Origin: UBA5951 sp012269555
GTDB lineage: Bacteria; Pseudomonadota; Alphaproteobacteria; Puniceispirillales; Puniceispirillaceae
Direction of reading: 5' to 3'
Length of the DNA: 64,000 bases
Assembly (NCBI GenBank): GCA_038147755.1
Contig: JAYQTS010000008.1
Coordinates: 62,001 to 126,000, forward strand
Shown: positions 37,299 through 45,688 of the stretch, in pieces
Position numbering within the stretch: position 1 is the first letter of the stretch
Layout: each line of letters begins with the position of its first letter
The notes under the pieces: model-generated
Told to the model about the DNA's origin: nothing
Database searches by the model: none
Seen by the model: the letters and a program-made list of their open reading frames with translations, nothing else
Program-made: the position numbers and the translations under genes

Positions 37299-38221
37299 TG
37301 AGTTGGTTAAAAAAACTTACTGAAGGGTTAAAAAAGACCTCCTCTTCAGCTAAAAGCAAGCTTTCTGGGATTTTTATTGGAAAAAAAATAGATGCTGATA
37401 CAATGGAATCTTTGGAAGAAGCCCTTATCTCATCAGATCTAGGCGTATCTGCTTCTCAAAAAATTGTTAAAGAGTTTGAAAAAAACTATTCTGGAAAAAC
37501 AAGCGACCAGGAAGAATTATTAGAAGCTTTATCAAAATCAATCTCAAACATTTTAGAACCTCTAGAAAAAGAATTGATAGTTTCAGATGATCATCATCCG
37601 CACATAATGATGCTTGTCGGCGTAAATGGTTCTGGAAAAACTACAACAGCTGGAAAATTAGCAAAGCGTTTTTCTCAGCAAGGTAAAAAAGTTATATTGG
37701 TTGCAGCCGATACCTTTCGGGCAGCAGCAATAGAGCAATTGAAGGGTTGGGCAGAAAAAACGTCAGTCGAACTAATATCAGCAGAAAGAGGAGCAGACCC
37801 AGCTGCTCTCGTTTATCAATCTATTGAAAAAGCAAGAATTCAAAAAACAGATTTAATATTGATCGATACAGCAGGTAGATTGCAAAACCGCATAGAGTTA
37901 ATGGAAGAGCTTGCAAAAATTGTGAGAGTAATAAAAAAATTAGAGCCAGAAGCCCCACATGATAGTCTAATTGTTTTAGATGGAACAGTTGGACAGAATG
38001 CACTTTCTCAGCTCAAGGCATTTTTAGATGTGGCAGCAATAACAGGCTTGATAATGACTAAGTTGGATGGTTCTGCTCGAGGTGGTGTACTTGTTGCACT
38101 AGCAGAAGAGTTTGGATTACCTATACACCTTATTGGTGTTGGTGAAACGGCCGAAGATTTGCAGGATTTTAACGCCATGGCTTATTCACGGGCGTTACTT
38201 GGACTAACTTTAGAAGATTAG
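37298..38221 (+). CDS. ftsY: Signal recognition particle receptor FtsY
   Basis: GTPase that docks SRP-ribosome complexes at the membrane. 307 residues with a very short N-terminal region in place of the long acidic A domain of E. coli, then the N domain and the G domain: GVNGSGKTTTAGKLA, DTFRAAAIEQLKGW, IDTAGRLQNR and MTKLDGSARGGV. Its partner Ffh is encoded next. Its ATG overlaps the mtaB stop. Confidence 0.96.
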   Translation: MSWLKKLTEGLKKTSSSAKSKLSGIFIGKKIDADTMESLEEALISSDLGVSASQKIVKEFEKNYSGKTSDQEELLEALSKSISNILEPLEKELIVSDDHHPHIMMLVGVNGSGKTTTAGKLAKRFSQQGKKVILVAADTFRAAAIEQLKGWAEKTSVELISAERGADPAALVYQSIEKARIQKTDLILIDTAGRLQNRIELMEELAKIVRVIKKLEPEAPHDSLIVLDGTVGQNALSQLKAFLDVAAITGLIMTKLDGSARGGVLVALAEEFGLPIHLIGVGETAEDLQDFNAMAYSRALLGLTLED

Positions 38222-38238
38222 TCATTTTTTATCTTGCC

Positions 38239-38267
38239 TTGACATAAACTAATAAAACAGGCATTAC
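38239..38267 (+). promoter_or_regulatory. Candidate promoter of the ffh-rpsP-rimM-trmD run
   Basis: Perfect TTGACA, a 17-bp spacer, then CATTAC, in the 213-bp gap between ftsY and ffh. The same pattern (TTGACA, 17 bp, CATTAA) occurs before rplS. The leader would be about 160 nt. Confidence 0.4.
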
Positions 38268-38434
38268 AAATCAAAATTTTCGGCCATTATTAAATGCCAG
38301 ACCTTAGCAGGTTCCATCTGTCCTTAATAAATAGAGCACAGGTGTCATTTTTGTTTGTGAAAACGCGCACAAAATGAACAAACAATTTTAAAGTGCTTAA
38401 TTTGGCGTTATTTTTGTGACTATTAGGATAGAAA

Positions 38435-39931
38435 ATGTTTGATTCATTAAAAGACAAATTACAGTCGGTGTTTTCTGGTCTAGGGAGAACAGGTGCATTA
38501 AGTGAGACAGATGTAAGTAATGCGCTGCGTGATGTAAGGCTTGCATTGCTTGACGCAGATGTCGCCGTTCCCGTCGTGAAACAATTTATGGAATTGATTC
38601 GAGAAAGGGCTATCGGAGCAGCTGTGTTAAAATCAGTTCGTCCTGATCAGCAAGTGATAAAAATTGTAAATGACGGACTCCAGGAAATTCTAGGGGGTGA
38701 TGCAGAAGAATTAAAGGTGGATGTTACGCCACCTGCGGTTATTCTGATGACTGGTCTTCAAGGTTCTGGAAAAACTACAACTGCGGGCAAGCTTGCGCAA
38801 TTTTTGAAAACAAAACGTAAGAAAAGAGTCATGCTAGCATCTCTTGACATGACACGACCTGCTGCTAGGGAGCAATTAAGGATACTTTCAGAACAAGCAG
38901 AAGTTGGGATTCTTCCAGAAGATGATAAGCAAACACCTTTGCAACTCGCCAAACGTGCGATTAAGTCTGCAGAGCTTCAAGGGTATGATGTTTTGATTTT
39001 AGATACGGCAGGTCGACAGTCTATAGATGAAGGTTTAATGGAAGAACTTGTAGCAATAAAATCAGTTTCGAACCCGGCTGAGACACTGCTCGTGGCTGAT
39101 GCATTAACAGGGCAGGATGCTGTAAATACAGCTACTGCTTTTAAGTCTAAAATTGGGATTTCAGGCATAATTTTAACAAGACTTGATGGTGATGCTAGGG
39201 GTGGTGCCGCATTATCTATGCGGCAGATAACAGGCTGCCCAATCAAATTTGCTGGTGTAGGAGAAAAATTAGATGCACTTGAGGCATTTGACCCAGCAAG
39301 AATGGCTAGTCGTATCCTTGATATGGGGGATGTTGTAGCACTTGTTGAAAAAGCAGCTGAAGCTATTGAGCAAGAAGAAGCCATGCGAATGGCTCAAAGG
39401 ATGGCAAAAGGAAAATTTGATCTAAACGATTTTCTCTCACAGCTTAGACAACTGAAAAAAATGGGTGGGGTGGGAAGCCTCCTAGGAATGTTGCCCGGAA
39501 TAGGAAAAATTAACAAGCAGCTTGCTGCCGCAGGTGTAGATGACTCCATGATAAATAGACAGGAAGCCATCATTTTGTCTATGACAAAAAAAGAGAGGGC
39601 TTCTGTTGGATTATTAAATGCATCTAGGCGCAAGCGAATTGCTTTTGGGTCTGGTACGAGCGTACAAGAGGTAAACCGGTTGGTAAAACAGTATCAAGAT
39701 ATGGCTAGAATGATGAAAAAAATGGGTACCAAGGCTGGAGCTGCGGGCTTGAAAGCGATGTTAGGCAGTGGAACTAATAGTTCACCGGGACTCTCTAGTA
39801 GTCCTGGAATGGATTTAGATGCAATGTCAAAGCAATTCGGTTCTTCAAAATCAGGTGGATTACCAAATCTTGGTGGAATGACGAACTTTGGAGGATTGCC
39901 TCCTGGTGTAAATCCAAATCGAAAAAAATAA
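38435..39931 (+). CDS. ffh: Signal recognition particle protein Ffh
   Basis: SRP GTPase that binds 4.5S RNA and signal sequences. 498 residues: N domain, G domain with GLQGSGKTTTAGKLA, DMTRPAAREQLRIL, LDTAGRQ and TRLDGDARGGAAL, and the methionine-rich M domain (from about 300, with FLSQLRQLKKMGGVGSLLGMLPG and QDMARMMKKM). The Gly/Ser-rich tail ends NPNRKK. Heads the run rpsP-rimM-trmD-rplS. The 4.5S RNA gene was not found in the window. Confidence 0.96.
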   Translation: MFDSLKDKLQSVFSGLGRTGALSETDVSNALRDVRLALLDADVAVPVVKQFMELIRERAIGAAVLKSVRPDQQVIKIVNDGLQEILGGDAEELKVDVTPPAVILMTGLQGSGKTTTAGKLAQFLKTKRKKRVMLASLDMTRPAAREQLRILSEQAEVGILPEDDKQTPLQLAKRAIKSAELQGYDVLILDTAGRQSIDEGLMEELVAIKSVSNPAETLLVADALTGQDAVNTATAFKSKIGISGIILTRLDGDARGGAALSMRQITGCPIKFAGVGEKLDALEAFDPARMASRILDMGDVVALVEKAAEAIEQEEAMRMAQRMAKGKFDLNDFLSQLRQLKKMGGVGSLLGMLPGIGKINKQLAAAGVDDSMINRQEAIILSMTKKERASVGLLNASRRKRIAFGSGTSVQEVNRLVKQYQDMARMMKKMGTKAGAAGLKAMLGSGTNSSPGLSSSPGMDLDAMSKQFGSSKSGGLPNLGGMTNFGGLPPGVNPNRKK

Positions 39932-39970
39932 TTAATTTAAAGAATATAATTTCTAAGAAAGGAAACTAAA

Positions 39971-40492
39971 ATGGCTTTAAAAATCAGACTATCTAGAGGT
40001 GGTTCAAAAAAACGTCCATTTTATAGAATAGTTGTGGCAGAAGCAGCAGCGCCTCGTGATGGAAGATATGTAGAGCGTGTTGGGCATTATAACCCAATGG
40101 TCCCAAAGGAGCATGAAAATCGCCTTTCAGTAAATGGGGAGCGAGTAAAATTTTGGATGGATAGGGGAGCTCAACCAACAGAAAGAGTTCATAAATTACT
40201 CTCATTGGTGGATATTTTAAAGGCTCCAGAAATAAGAGATCAGCCAAAAAAATCTGCAATTGGTAAAAAGCGTGCCGAACGTGAAGCAGAGGCAGCAGAG
40301 GCAAGTGCAGTTGCAGAGGAGGCAGCGGCAGAAGAAGCAGCACAGGAAGCGAGTGCAGTTGCAGAGGAGGCACCGGCAGAAGAAGCAGCACAGGAAGCAA
40401 GTGCAGTTGCAGAGGAGGCACCGGCAGAAGAAGCAGCACAGGAAGCAAGTGCAGTTGCAGAGGAGGCACCGGCAGAAGAAGCAGCACAGTAA
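39971..40492 (+). CDS. rpsP: Ribosomal protein bS16 with repeated Ala/Glu tail
   Basis: Small-subunit ribosomal protein, with the normal core in the first 80 residues (LKIRLSRGGSKKRPFYRIVVA, RDGRYVERVGHYNPM). The rest is an Ala/Glu tail, common in alphaproteobacteria, made here of 16-residue units (ASAVAEEAPAEEAAQE). A TAA at 40490-40492 ends the frame in the fourth unit; at the same place in the other units the codon is GAA. Beyond it two more units and PKPTE remain open in the same frame to a second TAA at 40604-40606. A 38-bp gap with AAAGGAAA separates it from ffh. Confidence 0.94.
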   Translation: MALKIRLSRGGSKKRPFYRIVVAEAAAPRDGRYVERVGHYNPMVPKEHENRLSVNGERVKFWMDRGAQPTERVHKLLSLVDILKAPEIRDQPKKSAIGKKRAEREAEAAEASAVAEEAAAEEAAQEASAVAEEAPAEEAAQEASAVAEEAPAEEAAQEASAVAEEAPAEEAAQ

Positions 40493-40588
40493 GCGAGTGC
40501 AGTTGCAGAGGAGGCACCGGCAGAAGAAGCAGCACAGGAAGCAAGTGCAGTTGCAGAGGAGGCACCGGAAGAAGAAGCAGCACAGGAA
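40301..40588 (+). repeat. Six tandem 48-bp in-frame repeats in rpsP
   Basis: Units start at 40301, 40349, 40397, 40445, 40493 and 40541 and differ at only a few bases. Units 2 and 5 share a leading GCG where the others have GCA, as if a block of three had been duplicated. Because 48 is a multiple of three, all frames stay open through them, which creates false ORFs on both strands. Confidence 0.95.
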
Positions 40589-40635
40589 CCTAAGCCAACA
40601 GAATAATATTGTTGCTATGATTTATTTTATTATTA

Positions 40636-41151
40636 ATGACCGATAATCTTTTTTTGACTGATAGTGTTGTGCTGGGGGTTATTGTCTCTGCCCACGGACT
40701 AAAAGGTCAGTTCAAGGTTAAGAGCTTTACTAAGCCTCCGGAAAACTTGTTTGCTTATGGAAATGTGAAGCTTGAATCAGGGGAAGAATTATCACTTAGA
40801 TTAGTGAGCAAGCATAGAGAATTACTAATCTGTGCAGCTCAGGAAATAGAAGATAGAACAGCAGCGGAATCTATTCAAAAACAAGAATTAAGAATTGAGA
40901 GAGGGGCTTTACCATTACCTGCTGAAAACGAGATATATCAAATAGATTATCTTGGGTTTATGATAGTAGATCTAGATAAAAAACCGATTGGTTCTATTGT
41001 TGGTTTTCATAATTTTGGTGCAGGTGATATAGTGGAAGTCAAACCTGAAGGATCGGAAACTATTTTTCTGCCATTTACAGGATTTTTAAAGCAGGTACAT
41101 ATAATTGAAAAACAATTGGTTATGAATATTCCTGACGGGTTCATAAATTAG
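40636..41151 (+). CDS. rimM: Ribosome maturation factor RimM
   Basis: Binds protein uS19 and helps mature the 30S head. 171 residues with an N-terminal RimM barrel (VVLGVIVSAHGLKGQFKVKSFT) and a C-terminal PRC-barrel (EIYQIDYLGFMIVD, FLPFTGFLKQVHI). 29 bp after the second rpsP stop codon; no strong ribosome-binding site is seen, so translation may depend on the upstream gene. Ends just before trmD, supplying its AGGAG. Confidence 0.94.
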   Translation: MTDNLFLTDSVVLGVIVSAHGLKGQFKVKSFTKPPENLFAYGNVKLESGEELSLRLVSKHRELLICAAQEIEDRTAAESIQKQELRIERGALPLPAENEIYQIDYLGFMIVDLDKKPIGSIVGFHNFGAGDIVEVKPEGSETIFLPFTGFLKQVHIIEKQLVMNIPDGFIN

Positions 41152-41160
41152 GAGTTCAAA

Positions 41161-41880
41161 ATAACATCTTTTAAGAATACAGAGACAATTGCTTGGCAAG
41201 CGACCGTCCTAACCCTATATCCTGAAATGTTTCCAGGCACTCTCAAATATGCACTGGCAGGTCGAGCATTAAAAAATAAATTATGGCAGTTGGATGTAAT
41301 AAATATTAGAGATTTTTCAACAGACAAACATGGTTCAGTGGATGATGCCCCATTAGGAGGAGGTCACGGTATGATTATGAGGGCAGACGTAATTGATGCT
41401 GCTTTACAGGCAACAAAAAATGCGCCAGGCCCGCGTTTTTACCCAAGTCCAAGAGGAGCAAAATTAACGCAATCGGAAATTCGCTCTCTTAGTAGAGGAA
41501 AAGGAGCATTGTTTATATGTGGCCGTTTTGAAGGCATAGACCAGCGTGTGATAGACAAGAATGATCTAATTGAAATATCTTTAGGAGACTATATTTTATC
41601 GGGCGGAGAGTTAGCAACACAAGTGATTTTAGATAGTTGCATTCGTCTCTTGCCTGGGGTGATGGGTAACCACTTATCTCATGAGCAGGAGAGTTTTGAG
41701 AATGGTTTGCTAGAGCATCCAAATTATACACAGCCAAGAATATGGCAAGGGATAGCAGCTCCAGAAGTGTTATCCTCTGGACATCATGAAAAAATTGCAA
41801 GCTGGCGAAAAAGTCAGTCAGAAGATATAACCAAGAAAAGGCGCCCAGATCTATGGCAAGATTATTGCGATAATAAATAA
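41161..41880 (+). CDS. trmD: tRNA (guanine-N1)-methyltransferase TrmD, non-standard start
   Basis: SPOUT methyltransferase making m1G37 in tRNA. The knotted AdoMet site is clear (FICGRFEGIDQRV, ISLGDYILSGGELA), as are YPEMFPGTLKYALAGRAL and HPNYTQPRIW. The first ATG in frame (41227) would leave out the conserved opening strand WQATVLTLYPEMFPG, which is encoded just upstream in the same frame. The only well-placed start after AGGAG (41150-41154) is ATA at 41161, giving 239 residues, the normal length. Either an AUA start is used or the base is a sequence error for ATG; ATT at 41200 is another rare option. Confidence 0.9.
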   Translation: MTSFKNTETIAWQATVLTLYPEMFPGTLKYALAGRALKNKLWQLDVINIRDFSTDKHGSVDDAPLGGGHGMIMRADVIDAALQATKNAPGPRFYPSPRGAKLTQSEIRSLSRGKGALFICGRFEGIDQRVIDKNDLIEISLGDYILSGGELATQVILDSCIRLLPGVMGNHLSHEQESFENGLLEHPNYTQPRIWQGIAAPEVLSSGHHEKIASWRKSQSEDITKKRRPDLWQDYCDNK

Positions 41881-41898
41881 TTTTAACGTTGAAAAAAG

Positions 41899-41927
41899 TT
41901 GACAGATTATAGACTAGACGGCATTAA
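41899..41927 (+). promoter_or_regulatory. Candidate promoter of rplS
   Basis: TTGACA, 17-bp spacer, CATTAA, ending 26 bp before the rplS start. It matches the pattern upstream of ffh. Confidence 0.4.
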
Positions 41928-41953
41928 GGTTTTGTCGCGAAAAGGAGATGATT

Positions 41954-42331
41954 ATGAACCTCATCGATAAGATAGAAAAAAAGCAAATTGAAACAATTCT
42001 CGCACAAAGAGAAGTCCCAGAATTTGGTCCAGGCGACACTTTGAAAATAGATGTGAAGGTTGTTGAGGGTACACGAGAGAGGGTTCAGGCTTTTGAAGGT
42101 GTGTGCATCGGCCGCAAGAATGATGGAATAGGTTCATCGTTTACTGTTCGCAAGATTTCATATGGTGAGGGAGTAGAGCGCGTGTTTCCTCTTTACTCTC
42201 CAAAAATCCAAGCAATACACGTGCTTCGTCGTGGACGTGTTCGTAGAGCAAAACTCTATTATCTACGTGGACGCACAGGAAAAGCTGCACGCATTGCTGA
42301 AAAAGTGACTAACAGAACAAAATCTGCTTAA
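41954..42331 (+). CDS. rplS: Ribosomal protein bL19
   Basis: Large-subunit protein at the 30S-50S interface. 125 residues. Signatures: REVPEFGPGDTLKIDVKVVEGTRERVQAFEGVCI, and SPKIQAIHVLRRGRVRRAKLYYLRGRTGKAARI. The ATG at 41954 is chosen because AGGAG lies six bases upstream; the ATG at 41948 touches that site. Last of the ribosome group before leuC. Confidence 0.96.
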   Translation: MNLIDKIEKKQIETILAQREVPEFGPGDTLKIDVKVVEGTRERVQAFEGVCIGRKNDGIGSSFTVRKISYGEGVERVFPLYSPKIQAIHVLRRGRVRRAKLYYLRGRTGKAARIAEKVTNRTKSA

Positions 42332-42431
42332 CTAAAATCGTTTTTTTAAATATTGCGCTCTTTGATAAATGTTCTGAAAAAGTTTACGGGGCAAATAGAG
42401 GGCTATAGATATCGCACCAAAGGAGACAGTG

Positions 42432-43835
42432 ATGGTAAAGCCGCGTACGTTATTTGATAAAATATGGGATGCCCATTTAATTCATCAGGCTGAAGATGGA
42501 ACCTCCCTCATCTACATTGATAGACATTTGGTGCACGAAGTTACCAGCCCACAAGCATTTGAGGGTTTGCGTAATTCTTCTCGTACTGTAAGAGAGTCAG
42601 CCAGAACACTTGCTGTCGCAGACCATAACGTCCCAACCTCTGATCGTTCAAAAGGAATAGCAGATGCTGAAAGTAGATTGCAAGTTGAAACATTGGCACA
42701 GAATGCCAAAGATTTTGGCATTCCTTTTTTCTCAATGGAGGATATTAGGCAGGGTATTGTTCACGTAATCGGTCCTGAACAAGGTTTCACTCAGCCTGGT
42801 ATGACTATTGTTTGTGGTGACTCCCATACGGCAACCCATGGTGCTTTTGGTGCTTTAGCTTTTGGTATAGGGACATCCGAAGTAGAACATGTTTTGGCAA
42901 CACAAACACTAATACAGCGTCCTGCAAAGAACATGCGCATCACTGTCTCTGGCAGTGTTGCTTCTTTTGTTACAGCCAAAGATATTATTCTTGCAATTAT
43001 CGGTAAGATTGGAACTGCTGGTGGTACAGGCCATGTAATTGAATTTGCTGGTGAAGCAATAAAGGACTTATCGATGGAGGGGCGAATGACCGTTTGCAAC
43101 ATGGCCATTGAAGCTGGGGCACGAGCTGGTATGGTTGCTCCAGATGAAAAAACATTTGCATATATAAAAGGAAAGCCTATGGCGCCTTCTGATGAATTAT
43201 GGGATAAGGCATTAGACTGGTGGAAAAGTCTTCCTTCGGATGATGGCGCTGTTTATGATACTGAGATAACCTTGCAAGCATCTGAAATTGTTCCTACTGT
43301 GACTTGGGGAACAAGTCCAGAAGATGCATTGCCCATTACAGATTATGTTCCTAATCCAGAAAAAATTTCAGATCCTGTATTAAAGGCAAAAATTGAAAGA
43401 AGTCTCGATTACATGGGATTAAAAGCAGGACAAAAACTTACAGATATTCAGATTGATACTGTATTTATTGGTTCTTGTACTAATAGCAGGATCGAAGATT
43501 TAAGAGCTGCGGCGGGTATCATTGAAGGTAGAAAAGTTAAAACTGGTTTAAGAGCGTTAGTTGTTCCAGGGTCAGGCTTAGTAAAACAAATGGCAGAAGA
43601 AGAAGGGCTTGATAAAATATTTAAAGAAGCTGGCTTTGATTGGCGAGAGCCTGGATGTTCTATGTGCTTAGCTATGAATGCTGACAAATTATCTGAGGGT
43701 GAACGTGCTGCTTCTACATCCAATCGAAATTTTGAGGGGCGTCAGGGAAGAGGTGGACGCACTCACCTCGTTAGCCCAGAAATGGCCGCCGCTGCCGCCT
43801 TAACTGGGCACCTTTCAGACATTAGAGAATTATAA
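42432..43835 (+). CDS. leuC: 3-isopropylmalate dehydratase large subunit
   Basis: Aconitase-family subunit of leucine synthesis, isomerising 2- to 3-isopropylmalate. 467 residues. The 4Fe-4S ligands are in FIGSCTNSRIEDL and GCSMCLAMN; GDSHTATHGAFGALAFGIGTSEVEHV is diagnostic. AGGAG at 42421 fits the ATG at 42432. It begins leuC-leuD-leuB-asd, the order usual for the class; leuA is not here. Confidence 0.96.
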   Translation: MVKPRTLFDKIWDAHLIHQAEDGTSLIYIDRHLVHEVTSPQAFEGLRNSSRTVRESARTLAVADHNVPTSDRSKGIADAESRLQVETLAQNAKDFGIPFFSMEDIRQGIVHVIGPEQGFTQPGMTIVCGDSHTATHGAFGALAFGIGTSEVEHVLATQTLIQRPAKNMRITVSGSVASFVTAKDIILAIIGKIGTAGGTGHVIEFAGEAIKDLSMEGRMTVCNMAIEAGARAGMVAPDEKTFAYIKGKPMAPSDELWDKALDWWKSLPSDDGAVYDTEITLQASEIVPTVTWGTSPEDALPITDYVPNPEKISDPVLKAKIERSLDYMGLKAGQKLTDIQIDTVFIGSCTNSRIEDLRAAAGIIEGRKVKTGLRALVVPGSGLVKQMAEEEGLDKIFKEAGFDWREPGCSMCLAMNADKLSEGERAASTSNRNFEGRQGRGGRTHLVSPEMAAAAALTGHLSDIREL

Positions 43836-43847
43836 GGGGCTATTACA

Positions 43848-44453
43848 ATGCAGAAATTTGATAAATTAGAGGGTGTGGCAGCGCCTATGGATATCATCAA
43901 TATTGACACAGATATGATTATTCCAAAGCAGTTCTTAAAAACAATTAAGCGTTCTGGTCTTGGAAAAAGTTTATTTTTCGAAATGCGATATACAAATGAT
44001 GGAGAGGAAAACGCGGATTTTATTTTGAATAAGCCGCCTTACAGAAGTGCTCAAATTTTGGTAGCTGGGGACAATTTTGGATGTGGTTCAAGTCGCGAGC
44101 ACGCGCCGTGGGCGTTGCTCGATTATGGCATTCGATGTGTGATATCTACTAGTTTTGCTGATATCTTCTATAATAATTGCTTTAAAAACGGCATCCTACC
44201 TATAAAAGTAACTCCTGAACAAAGAGATGCATTGCTTGCAGATGCAGCAGACATTGAAAATCCAGAATTAAAAATTGATTTGAACTTACAGAAAATATCA
44301 CGTCCCAACGGGGCAACAATCTCATTTGAGATAGATCCATTCCGGAAGGAATGTTTGTTAAATGGTCTTGATGATATCGGATTAACTTTGGAAAAATCAG
44401 AAATAATTCGATCTTATGAGCAAAAACGAAGTTCTAGCCTGCCCTGGTTATGA
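43848..44453 (+). CDS. leuD: 3-isopropylmalate dehydratase small subunit
   Basis: Swivelling domain partner of LeuC. 201 residues, the LeuD1 length. NIDTDMIIPKQFLKTI and the signature NFGCGSSREHAPWAL are intact, as is FADIFYNNCFKNGILP. Starts 12 bp after leuC, with AAGGGG upstream. Confidence 0.96.
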   Translation: MQKFDKLEGVAAPMDIINIDTDMIIPKQFLKTIKRSGLGKSLFFEMRYTNDGEENADFILNKPPYRSAQILVAGDNFGCGSSREHAPWALLDYGIRCVISTSFADIFYNNCFKNGILPIKVTPEQRDALLADAADIENPELKIDLNLQKISRPNGATISFEIDPFRKECLLNGLDDIGLTLEKSEIIRSYEQKRSSSLPWL

Positions 44454-44528
44454 CGTCTATTTAGTTAGGGCAAGAGAGCATTTTGCATTATATCAAACAA
44501 TGTGTAGTAGTAGAATAAGGAATTTTGT

Positions 44529-45644
44529 ATGGCATCAAATAGAAAAGTGATGGTTCTCGCGGGAGATGGGATAGGCCAAGAAGTAATGCATGCAAATATG
44601 CAGATAATGGAATGGTTAGCAAAGCACCGTTCTTTAGGGTTTGATGTGTCGGAAGGACTAGTTGGAGGAGCTGCATATGAAGCTCACGGTGTTCCACTTA
44701 CAGACGAAACACTCTCAGACTCGATCGCAAGTGATGCTATATTGTTTGGCGCGGTAGGTAATCCAAAATATGACAATTTACCTTTTGAGTTAAAACCGGA
44801 ACGTGGGCTACTCACACTTCGAAAGGAGTTAGATTTATTTGCTAACCTGCGCCCTGCGTTGGTGTTTGATCCGCTCATTAGTGCTTCAACACTGAAGCCG
44901 GAGGTGATATCTGGTCTTGATATATTGATTTTGCGCGAATTGTGTGGCGGGGTATATTTTGCGGAGCCTAGAGGCATTGATGAAATGGCTGACGGTCAGA
45001 AAAAAGGCTATGACACTAATGCATACACAACTAGTGAGATAGAGAGAATTGGGAGGGTTGGCTTTGATTTAGCCAGAAAACGTGATGGTAGGCTAACTTC
45101 TGTAGAGAAAGCTAATGTAATGCTTTCAGGCGTTCTTTGGCGTGATGTTATTACAGCTTTGCACAAAGAAGAAGGCGATGGGGTTGAGCTATCTCACATG
45201 TATGCTGATAATTGTGCTATGCAGCTAGTTAGAAATCCAAAACAGTTTGATGTCATAGTAACAGATAATTTATTTGGCGATTTACTATCAGATTGCGCCG
45301 CAATGCTAACAGGCTCTTTGGGCATGTTACCTTCTGCATCTCTTGGAGAACCAGATCCTGAAACTAAAATTCCAAGAGCAATGTACGAGCCAGTTCACGG
45401 TTCTGCGCCAGATATCGCCGGTAAAAATTTAGCAAATCCCCTTGCCCAGCTTTTGAGCTTTGCAATGATGCTTAGGTATAGTTTTGACCAGCCAGATGAG
45501 GCAGAGCTTGTAGAAAATGCAGTTAGTGATGCTTTGTCAACAGGTATGCGGACAGCAGATATTATGTCAAATGGAGCTATAGCTGTAGGCACAGATCAGA
45601 TGACACAGGCTGTTATAGACTCAATGGATAAGCTTGCAAGATAA
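44529..45644 (+). CDS. leuB: 3-isopropylmalate dehydrogenase
   Basis: NAD-dependent oxidative decarboxylase, third step of leucine synthesis. 371 residues. VLAGDGIGQEVM at the start, LRPALVFDPL and LDILILRELCGGVYFAEPRG in the substrate loop, VTDNLFGDLLSDCAAML for the metal site, and EPVHGSAPDIAGK for NAD. AAGGAA precedes the ATG. Confidence 0.96.
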   Translation: MASNRKVMVLAGDGIGQEVMHANMQIMEWLAKHRSLGFDVSEGLVGGAAYEAHGVPLTDETLSDSIASDAILFGAVGNPKYDNLPFELKPERGLLTLRKELDLFANLRPALVFDPLISASTLKPEVISGLDILILRELCGGVYFAEPRGIDEMADGQKKGYDTNAYTTSEIERIGRVGFDLARKRDGRLTSVEKANVMLSGVLWRDVITALHKEEGDGVELSHMYADNCAMQLVRNPKQFDVIVTDNLFGDLLSDCAAMLTGSLGMLPSASLGEPDPETKIPRAMYEPVHGSAPDIAGKNLANPLAQLLSFAMMLRYSFDQPDEAELVENAVSDALSTGMRTADIMSNGAIAVGTDQMTQAVIDSMDKLAR

Positions 45645-45688
45645 CGGAACGAATTGTGTTCAACTAGGCAATTTTTAAGGAGTATCTT

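Noticed and set aside
39993..40583. 196-codon Leu/Pro-repeat ORF opposite rpsP, and a Gln/Arg-repeat ORF in another plus frame
   Set aside because: Both are open only because the 48-bp repeat is a multiple of three; no start signal or family match.
40301..40588. Repeat array considered as CRISPR
   Set aside because: The units abut with no spacers and encode the bS16 tail in frame.
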